Positions 8,299 through 16,146 of a stretch of 53,534 nucleotides of DNA are shown piece by piece. The DNA lies in NCBI GenBank assembly GCA_963558075.1, contig CAUWFN010000014.1, forward strand, positions 1 through 53,534. The letters run 5' to 3'. The position numbers and the translations under genes are program-made. Position 1 is the first letter of the stretch, and each line of letters starts with the position of its first letter. The notes beneath the pieces are model-generated. The model was given only the letters and a program-made list of their open reading frames with translations. It did not search any database and had not been told where the DNA came from. This DNA comes from CALHKP01 sp963558075. Its GTDB lineage: Bacteria; Bacillota; Clostridia; Peptostreptococcales; Anaerovoracaceae.

Positions 8299-10830
8299 AT
8301 GTATTTTAACAAAAAGGGCGAAGACATTTGCAGAGAGTTTAACACATCTATGAATGGTCTTAGCGATGAGCAGGTTCAGAAGAACAGAGAGGAGTTTGGT
8401 GAAAACAAGCTCTACGAAAAGAAAAAGAAGAGTGTGTTTCTTGTATTTTTAGAACAGTTCAAGGATCTTCTAGTAATCATACTTATTATTGCAGCGATCA
8501 TTTCTATGGCAACAGGAAACATAGAAAGTACAGCAGTAATCCTTGCAGTTCTAGTGCTAAATGCAATACTTGGAACTGTACAGTATATAAAAGCGGAAAA
8601 GTCACTTGAGAGTCTCAAGAGCCTTTCTTCGCCTATAGCAAAGGTTATAAGAAATGGCGAGGCTATGGAAATTCATGCAGATGAGCTTGTATGTGGTGAT
8701 ATCGTAAGGCTCGAAGCAGGAGATATCGTTCCTGGAGATGGCAGACTTCTAGAAAGCTTTTCACTTAAGGTTAACGAAAGTTCACTCACTGGTGAGTCAG
8801 AAGGCGTTGAAAAATCAATAGATTTGATAGAAGGTGAAAAGGTTGCTCTAGGAGATCAGAAGAACATGGTTTTCTCAGGATCTCTTGTAACCTACGGAAG
8901 AGGAACTGCAGTTATCACAGGGGTTGGTCTAAAGACTGAGCTTGGAAAGATTGCAGACCTTATGAACAACACTGCTGAAAGAAAGACTCCACTTCAGATT
9001 ACAATGGATAACTTCAGCAAAAAGCTGTCAGCAGCAATAATTCTTATCTGTGCTCTTGTATTTGGACTGAGTGTTTATAGAGGAATGCCTCTTACAGATT
9101 CACTTCTATTTGCAGTAGCACTTGCAGTAGCTGCAATCCCAGAGGCGCTTTCATCAATTATAACTATTTCTCTTGCAATCGGAACATCTAGAATGGCTGA
9201 TCAGAACGCAATCATCAAACAGCTTAATGCTGTAGAAGGTTTAGGATGCGTATCTATTATTTGCTCCGATAAGACAGGTACATTGACTCAAAACAAAATG
9301 ACTGTAGAGCAGTTTTGTCCGGAAGAGGGCTGTGATGAGGCTCTAGTTCAGGCGTCAGTTCTATGTAATGACACTAACATTGTTGAAGGCGAGACTGCAG
9401 GCGATCCTACAGAGACAGCTCTTGTAGACTACTACATAGAAAAGGGTGGAGACTACGGCAAGATCAAAGCAGATCTTCCAAGACTTTCAGAGCTTCCTTT
9501 TGACTCAGATAGAAAGCTTATGAGTACCCTTCACCATATCGACGGAAAATATGTAATGTACACAAAGGGTGCTCTTGATGTAATCCTTGAGCGTACTTCA
9601 AATCTCAGCGAAGAGAGAAAAGCTGAAATCAGATGCCAGAACTTTGATATGTCAAATCAGGGCCTTAGAGTTCTTGCTTTCACAAGAAAAATCTTTGATA
9701 GTGAAAAGGAACTTGACTTTAGTGATGAAAAAGACTTTGAATTCCTTGGAATGATGGCCGAAATGGACCCTCCTAGAGAAGAGTCTGCTCAGGCGGTAGC
9801 TGACTGTCTACAGGCTGGAATTAAGCCTATTATGATCACTGGAGACCACAAGGTTACTGCAACAGCAATCGCAAGAAGAATCGGTATATTCCAGGATGGA
9901 GATATGGCCCTTACAGGAACTGAGCTTGATGAGCTTAGCGATGAGGAGCTAAAGGAGAAGCTTCCAAAAATAAGTGTTTATGCCCGTGTAAGCCCTGACA
10001 ACAAAATCAGAATTGTCCAGGCATGGCAGGATCTTGGAAATATCGTTGCAATGACAGGCGATGGAGTTAATGATGCTCCTGCGCTAAAGAGTGCTGACGT
10101 GGGTGTTGCTATGGGTATCACAGGAACAGAGGTTGCCAAGGATTCGGCATCTATGATTCTGACAGATGATAACTTTGCTACAATCATAAAATCAGTCCTT
10201 AACGGAAGAAATATATACGAAAACATCAAGAACGCGATCAAATTCCTGCTTTCAGGTAACGCGGCGGGAATCTTTGTTGTTCTATTCGCATCAGTTATGG
10301 CGCTTCCTACACCATTTACAGCAGTACAGCTTCTGTTTATCAACTTGATTACAGACAGTCTTCCTGCTCTTGCAATCAGTATGGAGCCTTCAAACCCTAA
10401 CTTGATTAATGAAAAACCACGTCCTAGAGATGAGTCTGTTCTGACTAAGAGTACAGTTGTTCAGATTGGTCTTCAGGGTCTGATTATAGGTATATGTACA
10501 ATTGTTGCGTTTTATATCGGTCTTAAAACTGATGCTGCAACTGCATCAACAATGGCCTTTGCAACACTTTGTCTTGCAAGACTGTGGCATGGATTTAACT
10601 CAAGAGCAAAAGAGTCAATCTTTGATATCGGTATAACAACTAACATGTACACAATAGGAGCATTTGTCCTTGGAGCTGCACTTCTGTTTGCAATACTTCT
10701 TGTACCTGCATTCTCAAGCGCATTCTTCATTGCATCCTTAACAGGCAAAAACATCGGATACATATTGCTTCTAGCATTTGTACCAACACTTGTAATTCAG
10801 CTAGTAAAAATAATCAAATACAGAAAATAG
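8299..10830 (+). CDS. P-type cation-transporting ATPase (PMCA-like; probable Mn2+/Ca2+ exporter)
   Basis: This 843-residue P2-type ATPase has an N-terminal cation-ATPase domain, a LTGESE actuator motif near residue 167, PEAL in membrane helix 4 (P281), the phosphorylation motif DKTGTLT with D324, TGD and MTGDGVNDAPAL in the P domain, and a C-terminal membrane bundle. Family members export Ca2+ or Mn2+. The manganese riboswitch in its leader argues that Mn2+ export is a physiological role; this is inference by analogy with riboswitch-controlled P-type ATPases in other Firmicutes. The start follows TAAAGGAGG with good spacing. It is transcribed alone between its own promoter and a strong terminator. 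Confidence 0.9.
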   Translation: MYFNKKGEDICREFNTSMNGLSDEQVQKNREEFGENKLYEKKKKSVFLVFLEQFKDLLVIILIIAAIISMATGNIESTAVILAVLVLNAILGTVQYIKAEKSLESLKSLSSPIAKVIRNGEAMEIHADELVCGDIVRLEAGDIVPGDGRLLESFSLKVNESSLTGESEGVEKSIDLIEGEKVALGDQKNMVFSGSLVTYGRGTAVITGVGLKTELGKIADLMNNTAERKTPLQITMDNFSKKLSAAIILICALVFGLSVYRGMPLTDSLLFAVALAVAAIPEALSSIITISLAIGTSRMADQNAIIKQLNAVEGLGCVSIICSDKTGTLTQNKMTVEQFCPEEGCDEALVQASVLCNDTNIVEGETAGDPTETALVDYYIEKGGDYGKIKADLPRLSELPFDSDRKLMSTLHHIDGKYVMYTKGALDVILERTSNLSEERKAEIRCQNFDMSNQGLRVLAFTRKIFDSEKELDFSDEKDFEFLGMMAEMDPPREESAQAVADCLQAGIKPIMITGDHKVTATAIARRIGIFQDGDMALTGTELDELSDEELKEKLPKISVYARVSPDNKIRIVQAWQDLGNIVAMTGDGVNDAPALKSADVGVAMGITGTEVAKDSASMILTDDNFATIIKSVLNGRNIYENIKNAIKFLLSGNAAGIFVVLFASVMALPTPFTAVQLLFINLITDSLPALAISMEPSNPNLINEKPRPRDESVLTKSTVVQIGLQGLIIGICTIVAFYIGLKTDAATASTMAFATLCLARLWHGFNSRAKESIFDIGITTNMYTIGAFVLGAALLFAILLVPAFSSAFFIASLTGKNIGYILLLAFVPTLVIQLVKIIKYRK

Positions 10831-10843
10831 TTCATCCACAAAC

Positions 10844-10892
10844 GCCCCTAGCCAGGAAGGAATACTTCTTGCCTAGGGGCATCTCCTTTTTT
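10844..10892 (+). terminator. Terminator after the P-type ATPase
   Basis: GCCCCTAG (10844-10851) pairs with CTAGGGGC (10873-10880), an inner AGGAAG/CTTCTT extension is possible, and the stem is followed by ATCTCCTTTTTT. Confidence 0.85.
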
Positions 10893-10913
10893 GAGGGTTT
10901 GTAAAATTTGATA

Positions 10914-10942
10914 TGTACATTTTGCTTTAGTAGTGTTATAGT
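10914..10942 (+). promoter_or_regulatory. Candidate promoter of the pan operon
   Basis: TGTACA (10914-10919), 17 bp, TATAGT (10937-10942). The -35 is weak. It predicts a leader of about 135 nt before panG. Confidence 0.45.
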
Positions 10943-11055
10943 AGTTGACGGATAGTATTCGAACGAAACTGTACCACACATATTTTTTATTTTTATACCA
11001 TGGATGGGCATCGTATCGGAAGAACGAAAGCTCAAGACACGCAGATTTTCAGCTG

Positions 11056-11078
11056 TCACTCCAGACAGAAAGGAGTGA
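11056..11078 (+). promoter_or_regulatory. Hairpin covering the panG ribosome binding site
   Basis: TCACTCC (11056-11062) pairs perfectly with GGAGTGA (11072-11078). The 3' arm contains the GGAG of the panG Shine-Dalgarno, five to eight nt before the ATG at 11083. Closing it would block initiation at the first gene of the pantothenate operon. Confidence 0.6.
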
Positions 11079-11082
11079 TTAT

Positions 11083-11979
11083 ATGAGAGCAGGATTTATC
11101 GGAGCCGGAAAGGTGGGTTTTTCCCTCGGCAGATACCTGAAGGAGCATGGAACGGAAGTTACAGGCTATTTCAGCAGAACACCTGAATCAGCGAAATCAG
11201 CAGCAGATTTTACAGACACAAAAACATACGATAGCATAGAAGATATCTTAAGTGACAGTGATACCCTTTTTATTACAGTGCCTGACGGACAAATCAGCAG
11301 TGTATGGGATTATATGGAAAATCTTGATATTAAAAATAAAAATATTTGTCATTGCAGCGGTTCGATTTCATCGGCCGTTTTTTTTAATGGTGAAAAAAGA
11401 GGTGCATGTGTTTATTCGGTACATCCGCTATATGCTGTAAGCGACAGATACGAATCATGGAAAACTCTAGGAAACGCATATTTCACAATTGAAGGTTCAG
11501 AGAAAAATCTAAGCAAGATCAAAGGCATGCTAGAGCAGGCAGGAAACAAAGTAATTGTGACAGATAAAGAAAACAAGTCACTGTATCACTGCGGCGCTGC
11601 AACTGTCAGCAATCTTGTAACAGGTCTTTTCTCGATAGGCGCTGACATGTTAGAAAAATGTGGATTTAGCAGAGAAGATGCTCAGAAGGCATTACTGCCT
11701 TTGTTCATTGGAAATGCAAACGCGCTGTGCGAAAGGGGTGCAAAAGCATCTTTGACAGGACCTGTAGAAAGAAATGACGTATCAACAATCGAAAAGCATG
11801 TTGATACGATTAGAAAAGTCTACGGCAAAGATGGACAAGAAGAGAGTAACTTCTATGAGATGATTTATTTGCTTTTGTCAGAGAGACTTACAGCGATAGC
11901 AAAAGACAAACACGAAGACAGAGACTACACAGAAATGACGGAGGTAATCAGAAATGAAAAACACAGTATCCACTTTTAA
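11083..11979 (+). CDS. panG: DUF2520/Rossmann protein, probable ketopantoate reductase PanG
   Basis: This 298-residue protein starts with a dinucleotide-binding Rossmann motif (GFIGAGKVGFSLG) and carries the DUF2520 C-terminal helical domain (HPLYAVSD near 115-125; a long helical stretch from about 165). The DUF2520 family includes PanG, an NADPH-dependent ketopantoate reductase not closely related to PanE, described in Francisella and others. Its place directly before panB, panC and panD, with no panE or ilvC in view, supports this role. The true start is the ATG at 11083 after AAAGGAG; the open frame extends upstream but without a ribosome site. It overlaps panB by 26 bp. Confidence 0.85.
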   Translation: MRAGFIGAGKVGFSLGRYLKEHGTEVTGYFSRTPESAKSAADFTDTKTYDSIEDILSDSDTLFITVPDGQISSVWDYMENLDIKNKNICHCSGSISSAVFFNGEKRGACVYSVHPLYAVSDRYESWKTLGNAYFTIEGSEKNLSKIKGMLEQAGNKVIVTDKENKSLYHCGAATVSNLVTGLFSIGADMLEKCGFSREDAQKALLPLFIGNANALCERGAKASLTGPVERNDVSTIEKHVDTIRKVYGKDGQEESNFYEMIYLLLSERLTAIAKDKHEDRDYTEMTEVIRNEKHSIHF

Positions 11980-12781
11980 AGAACAGAAAGCAAAGGGCGA
12001 CAAAATCACAATGCTGACAGCCTATGACTATTCTACAGCTAAGCTTATGGATGAATCAGGAATAAATGGAATTCTGGTTGGAGACTCAGTAGGAATGGTA
12101 GTACTCGGATACGAGGACACACTTCCTGTAACTATGGAAGATATGATTCATCACACAGCAGCAGTTACAAGAGGCGCAAAGAATGCTCTTGTTGTAGGCG
12201 ATATGCCGTTCATGTCATATCAGGTTTCAGTAGAGGAGGCTGTATATAATGCGGGAAGACTCATGAAAGAGGGAAGATGCCAGGCTGTTAAGCTAGAAGG
12301 CGGAGCATCCGTATGTCCACAGATCAAAGCAATTACTGCAGCATCAATTCCTGTAATGGCTCATATTGGCCTTACGCCTCAGTCAGTTAACGCATTTGGC
12401 GGATTCAAGGTTCAGGGTAAGAGTGAAGAAGGTGCAAGAAAGCTAATAGAAGAGGCAAAGGCTGTTGAAGAGGCAGGTGCATTTGCAGTTGTTCTAGAAT
12501 GTGTACCGGCAAAGCTTGCAGAACTTATTTCTCAGAGCATAAGCATTCCTACAATCGGAATCGGAGCAGGCGCAGGCTGCGATGGACAGATTCTCGTTTA
12601 TCAGGATATGCTTGGAATGTTCTCAGACTTCACACCTAAGTTCGTGAAACAGTTTGCAAAGGTTGGGGATGTAATGAAAGAAGCTTTTAAAGCCTACATC
12701 GAAGAAACAAAAGAGGGAAGCTTCCCTGCACCTGAGCATACATTTAAAATTTCAGATGAAGTTATTAACAAGCTGTATTAA
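11954..12781 (+). CDS. panB: 3-methyl-2-oxobutanoate hydroxymethyltransferase
   Basis: PanB (275 residues) adds a hydroxymethyl group from 5,10-methylene-THF to 2-oxoisovalerate, making ketopantoate, the first committed step of pantothenate synthesis. Family motifs visible are MLTAYDYSTAKLMDESGI, LVGDSVGMVVLGY, VVGDMPFMSYQ, VKLEGG, MAHIGLTPQSVN and IGIGAGAGCDGQILVYQDMLG, which together cover the metal and substrate site; length is normal. The start lies inside the 3' end of panG, preceded by GGAGG nine nt upstream, so the two genes are probably translationally coupled. Confidence 0.96.
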   Translation: MKNTVSTFKEQKAKGDKITMLTAYDYSTAKLMDESGINGILVGDSVGMVVLGYEDTLPVTMEDMIHHTAAVTRGAKNALVVGDMPFMSYQVSVEEAVYNAGRLMKEGRCQAVKLEGGASVCPQIKAITAASIPVMAHIGLTPQSVNAFGGFKVQGKSEEGARKLIEEAKAVEEAGAFAVVLECVPAKLAELISQSISIPTIGIGAGAGCDGQILVYQDMLGMFSDFTPKFVKQFAKVGDVMKEAFKAYIEETKEGSFPAPEHTFKISDEVINKLY

Positions 12782-12796
12782 TTTCGGAGCTGAGTG

Positions 12797-12848
12797 GAAA
12801 GGAGAATATGAGGTGTTTTGAATAAATACCTCATATAAGAAATATATG
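12797..12848 (+). promoter_or_regulatory. Hairpin-bridged Shine-Dalgarno of panC
   Basis: A strong site GGAAAGGAG (about 12797-12804) is followed after 1 nt by a perfect 9-bp hairpin, ATATGAGGT (12806-12814) with ACCTCATAT (12828-12836), then exactly 9 nt with no Shine-Dalgarno, then the panC ATG at 12846. The same region could alternatively encode a five-codon micro-ORF (12808-12825). Confidence 0.6.
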
Positions 12849-13691
12849 AAAATTGTAAAGACAGTAAATGAAGTACGAGAAATCACTTCCAAGTGGAGAG
12901 CTGAAGGCCTTACAGTAGGCCTTGTTCCTACAATGGGATTTTTACACGAGGGACACAAGAGCCTGATTCTAAGAGCGGCAGCGGAAAATGACAAAGTAGT
13001 AGTAAGCGATTTTGTAAATCCTACTCAGTTCAGTCCAAATGAGGACCTTGAGGCATACCCGAGAGACCTTGCAAGGGATGCGGCGCTATGCGAAGAGGCA
13101 GGAGCGGCTTTGATCTTTAATCCTGAGCCAGAGGAGATGTATCTCGATGGTTTTTCTACTTACGTTAATATGGAAAATTTATCAAAAGAACTATGCGGAA
13201 AAAGTAGACCGATTCATTTCAGAGGGGTATGCACAGTAGTATCAAAGCTTTTTAATATAGTTAAGCCGGACAAAGCATATTTTGGACAAAAGGATGCTCA
13301 GCAGCTTGCGATTATAAAGAGAATGGTTAGAGATTTAAATTTTGATATTGATATTGTAGGATGCCCTATCATACGAGAAGAAGATGGGCTTGCAAAGAGC
13401 TCAAGAAATACATATTTAAGTGAAGAGGAGAGAAAGGCTGCTCTTATCCTGAACAAAGCAGTAAGACTTGGGGAGAAGATGGCAGCTAGTGGCGAGAAAG
13501 ATGCAGAAAAAATAGTAGGGGAAATGGTTAAACTTATAGAAACTGAGCCTATGGCAAAAATCGACTACGTTCAAGCGGTAGATGCAGTTTCAGTTGAACC
13601 TGTAAAGGAAATGAAGGCACCTGTGCTTGTTGCTATGGCTGTATATATTGGTAAAACACGTTTAATCGATAACTTTATTTATGAAGGCTAA
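12846..13691 (+). CDS. panC: Pantoate--beta-alanine ligase
   Basis: PanC (281 residues) condenses pantoate and beta-alanine with ATP, via a pantoyl adenylate, to give pantothenate. Diagnostic motifs are GLVPTMGFLHEGHKSL (the HIGH-like nucleotide-binding motif), VNPTQFSPNEDL, FGQKDAQQLAIIKRMV and the KSSRN motif near residue 182. The ATG at 12846 is fixed by an in-frame stop at 12819 and by the family's usual N-terminus. It has no ribosome site at normal distance; see the hairpin feature just upstream. Confidence 0.96.
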   Translation: MKIVKTVNEVREITSKWRAEGLTVGLVPTMGFLHEGHKSLILRAAAENDKVVVSDFVNPTQFSPNEDLEAYPRDLARDAALCEEAGAALIFNPEPEEMYLDGFSTYVNMENLSKELCGKSRPIHFRGVCTVVSKLFNIVKPDKAYFGQKDAQQLAIIKRMVRDLNFDIDIVGCPIIREEDGLAKSSRNTYLSEEERKAALILNKAVRLGEKMAASGEKDAEKIVGEMVKLIETEPMAKIDYVQAVDAVSVEPVKEMKAPVLVAMAVYIGKTRLIDNFIYEG

Positions 13692-13708
13692 TCAGGGGGA
13701 ATAAATAT

Positions 13709-14098
13709 ATGCAGATTGAGATGCTTAAAGGCAAAATTCATAGAGCTACAGTTGTTCAGGCAGAGCTTGACTATGTCGGAAGCATAACTGTTGACGAGAA
13801 TCTTCTCGACAGCGCTGGCATTTTGGAGTACGAAAAGGTGAGTATTGTTGATATAAACAACGGAAATAGGTTTGAAACATATACGATTGCAGGTGAGAGA
13901 GGAAGCGGCATGATTTGTCTGAATGGTGCAGCTGCCCGCTGCGTTCAGACGGGTGATAAAATTATTATCATGTGCTATGCTCAAATGACACCTGAAGAGG
14001 CAAAGGAAAATCCGCCGAGAGTAGTATTTGTAGATGATAACAACAAAGTGTCAAGAATTACAAGATACGAGAAGCATGGGCGCTTAGAAGATATGTAA
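13709..14098 (+). CDS. panD: Aspartate 1-decarboxylase (pyruvoyl enzyme)
   Basis: PanD (129 residues) makes the beta-alanine used by PanC. The proenzyme self-cleaves between glycine and serine in YVGSIT to create the pyruvoyl group; here the serine is residue 25. The KIHRATV N-terminal motif (K9, H11, R12) and the NGAAAR segment near residue 72 are intact. It starts after AGGGGG, 17 bp beyond panC, and is the last gene of the operon, which therefore supplies both halves of pantothenate. Confidence 0.95.
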   Translation: MQIEMLKGKIHRATVVQAELDYVGSITVDENLLDSAGILEYEKVSIVDINNGNRFETYTIAGERGSGMICLNGAAARCVQTGDKIIIMCYAQMTPEEAKENPPRVVFVDDNNKVSRITRYEKHGRLEDM

Positions 14099-14162
14099 AG
14101 ATAGCTGCACATATTGTAAACTTCTCATCGCGCCATATGATTAAATCTTAAGTTTCTTAAAA

Positions 14163-14207
14163 AAGGGGGGCACATTATCGTATTTTTAAGATAATGTGCC
14201 CCATTTT
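14163..14207. terminator. Bidirectional terminator of the pan operon and HD/macro gene
   Basis: GGGGCACATTATC (14167-14179) pairs perfectly with GATAATGTGCCCC (14190-14202). ATTTTTG follows on the plus strand and an A run before it gives a U tract on the minus strand. It lies between convergent genes. Confidence 0.9.
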
Positions 14208-14212
14208 TGTTG

Positions 14213-15877
14213 CTATTTAACTAGCTCGTTATAGTATCCGAGAGCTTCATCATTAAAGCAAGCAAATAGTACATCCATTCCGTAGAATGGATTTTCGTAT
14301 AGCCATTCTTTGACTGTTTTGAAGGCGATTTTAGATGCTTCATCTGTAGGATAGCCATATACACCTGTTGAGATAGCAGGGAAAGCTATGGAGTGAACGC
14401 CATACTTCTTTGCTAAATCTAAGCTATTTCTGTAGCATGATGCGAGTAAAACAGGATCTTCCTCTGAGCCTGAGTAAACAGGACCTACAGTGTGAATTAC
14501 GTATCTTGCAGGAAGCTTATATCCGTTTGTAATCTTTGCTTCTCCTGTTTGGCAGCCTCCGAGAGTGTAGCATTCCTTTAGAAGGTTAGGACCTGCGGCT
14601 CTGTGAATTGCGCCATCTACGCCACCGCCGCCAAGGAGTGTGTTGTTTGCGGCATTTACGATGCAGTCGCATTTTACTCTTGTTATGTCGCATTTGTCAG
14701 CTTTTACACGATTGCTTACGCCTATATGAAGAGAAGACATGCGTTTGATATCTGTAATCATTTCCTTGGTCATTGCAAGAGGCTTGCTCCATGGATTTAT
14801 GATAAGGGCCGATACATCTTCGGACATGAGAGTTGTATCCATGAGAAGCGCTGTATCAATCTCAGCAATATCAAAGTCAGCATCAGGAATTTCGCTCTCA
14901 TCTGTAAATGCGATTACAGCAGTTGCACCTGTTTCAAAATCAAAGGTGCTAAGGCTGATTTTTTCCTGATTAGATTCTGTTGATTTTTTGACTGGAGATA
15001 GAAGTGTAAATCCGTCTGTATACGCACTGTGCATTATATCCATGAATACAGCGATATCGTTATCTAAACCTGTTTTGTGAACCTCAGCAATTGCTTTTTC
15101 TATTTCAAAGCGAATTTTACTATCGCTTTTGTCATCGTTCATTTCAAAGTCGGTCTGCGAGTTTTGGCCTTCTTCCTTTGAATCTTCCTGTATGATTTCG
15201 GATTTAGAATCTACGTCTTTTGCTTTTGAGTAATTTTCTTTGGAATCTTCATGTTCTTCTAGTCTTTCTAGTGGACCGTGATCTTCAAGCTGCTTTGTAT
15301 TGTTTTCTAATCTCTTTGGGGCGAGGTTTTTGAATAGCTCTTTGTAGAGTGAAACGCATTCCCAGTAGAAAGGCGCTGTATATTCGTCAAACTGAAGGTC
15401 ATACAGTGCTCCTTGAACTTCACTGTAGTACCAACTCTGGGATTCCTTAGGAGCATTGAATTTGTTCCAAAGCTCTTCGCCAATCTCTGCATAGTCGCTT
15501 ATCATGCTTCTTAAGTTTGATATTTTGTCAGCAAGAAGAAGCATTTTTTCGTTTTTATCTGCCTTATATGCGCTGTTTATAGTGTGTCTTTTTCTTTCCA
15601 TCCATGTGCGTGATTTGTCTTCTGTATGTGATGCAACAAGATTTGCAACGTTAAGACCGAAGAGGTCTGTGATTTCGTCGATAGTTGCCTGAGTGTCTTC
15701 TATTGTATCATGAAGAAGCCCAGCAACCTGCAAATCTTCCCCTGCGTTCATCATCGAAAGAATCTGCCACACCTCCATAGGATGGGTGATATATGAAATA
15801 TCAGATCCTTTTCTGCACTGCCCGTTGTGATATTTGTCTGCAAACAGGATGGCCTCGTGAACTCTGTTAACTAACAT
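14213..15877 (-). CDS. Three-domain fusion: RelA/SpoT-like HD hydrolase, SseB domain and macro domain
   Basis: This 554-residue protein combines three modules. Residues 1-185 are an HD domain of the MESH1/SpoT type with H17, H32, H56-D57, E60-D61, D117 and N121 in the expected spacing, suggesting (p)ppGpp or related nucleotide pyrophosphohydrolase activity. Residues 190-255 are an acidic, low-complexity linker. Residues 255-385 resemble the SseB family (ALIINPWSKPLAMTKEMI). Residues 395-554 are a macro domain with NAAN (408-411), GGGGVDGAIHRAAG (416-429) and STGVYGYP, as in ADP-ribose-binding O-acetyl-ADP-ribose deacetylases. The ATG follows GAGGTG. No frameshift is seen. Each domain call rests on motif recognition; the combined function is unknown. 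Confidence 0.8.
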   Translation of the reverse strand: MLVNRVHEAILFADKYHNGQCRKGSDISYITHPMEVWQILSMMNAGEDLQVAGLLHDTIEDTQATIDEITDLFGLNVANLVASHTEDKSRTWMERKRHTINSAYKADKNEKMLLLADKISNLRSMISDYAEIGEELWNKFNAPKESQSWYYSEVQGALYDLQFDEYTAPFYWECVSLYKELFKNLAPKRLENNTKQLEDHGPLERLEEHEDSKENYSKAKDVDSKSEIIQEDSKEEGQNSQTDFEMNDDKSDSKIRFEIEKAIAEVHKTGLDNDIAVFMDIMHSAYTDGFTLLSPVKKSTESNQEKISLSTFDFETGATAVIAFTDESEIPDADFDIAEIDTALLMDTTLMSEDVSALIINPWSKPLAMTKEMITDIKRMSSLHIGVSNRVKADKCDITRVKCDCIVNAANNTLLGGGGVDGAIHRAAGPNLLKECYTLGGCQTGEAKITNGYKLPARYVIHTVGPVYSGSEEDPVLLASCYRNSLDLAKKYGVHSIAFPAISTGVYGYPTDEASKIAFKTVKEWLYENPFYGMDVLFACFNDEALGYYNELVK

Positions 15878-16010
15878 ATCTCTACACCTCTTTCTGATTA
15901 TTTTCTAGTCTATAATAATAATTATACATGGCGATTGTGTTTTTTTCTTGATGTGTCTTCTATATATATGATATATGCTAAAAGCTAAAATGTCGATTGA
16001 AAAAACAGGT

Positions 16011-16053
16011 GAAAAGAGAAAATGCACCGGAGCGCCTGACTTCTCCGATGCAT
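16011..16053 (-). terminator. Terminator after the acyl-CoA synthetase gene
   Basis: On the minus strand ATGCATCGGAG and CTCCGGTGCAT form an 11-bp stem with a G-U pair and a 10-nt loop, followed by TTTCTCTTTT. It lies about 95 bp past the stop. The remaining bases to 15878 hold nothing recognised. Confidence 0.75.
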
Positions 16054-16146
16054 CTTCTGCTGTTTCTATATAGGGATTTTATAGATACCTTATTCATATA
16101 ATGCTTCCTTACATTCAATTAAAGGATGCTGCTATGATAAATGATT

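Noticed and set aside
10945..11082. Upstream extension of the panG frame by 46 codons
   Set aside because: No ribosome site, no similarity, and the Rossmann fold begins properly at 11083 after AAAGGAG.
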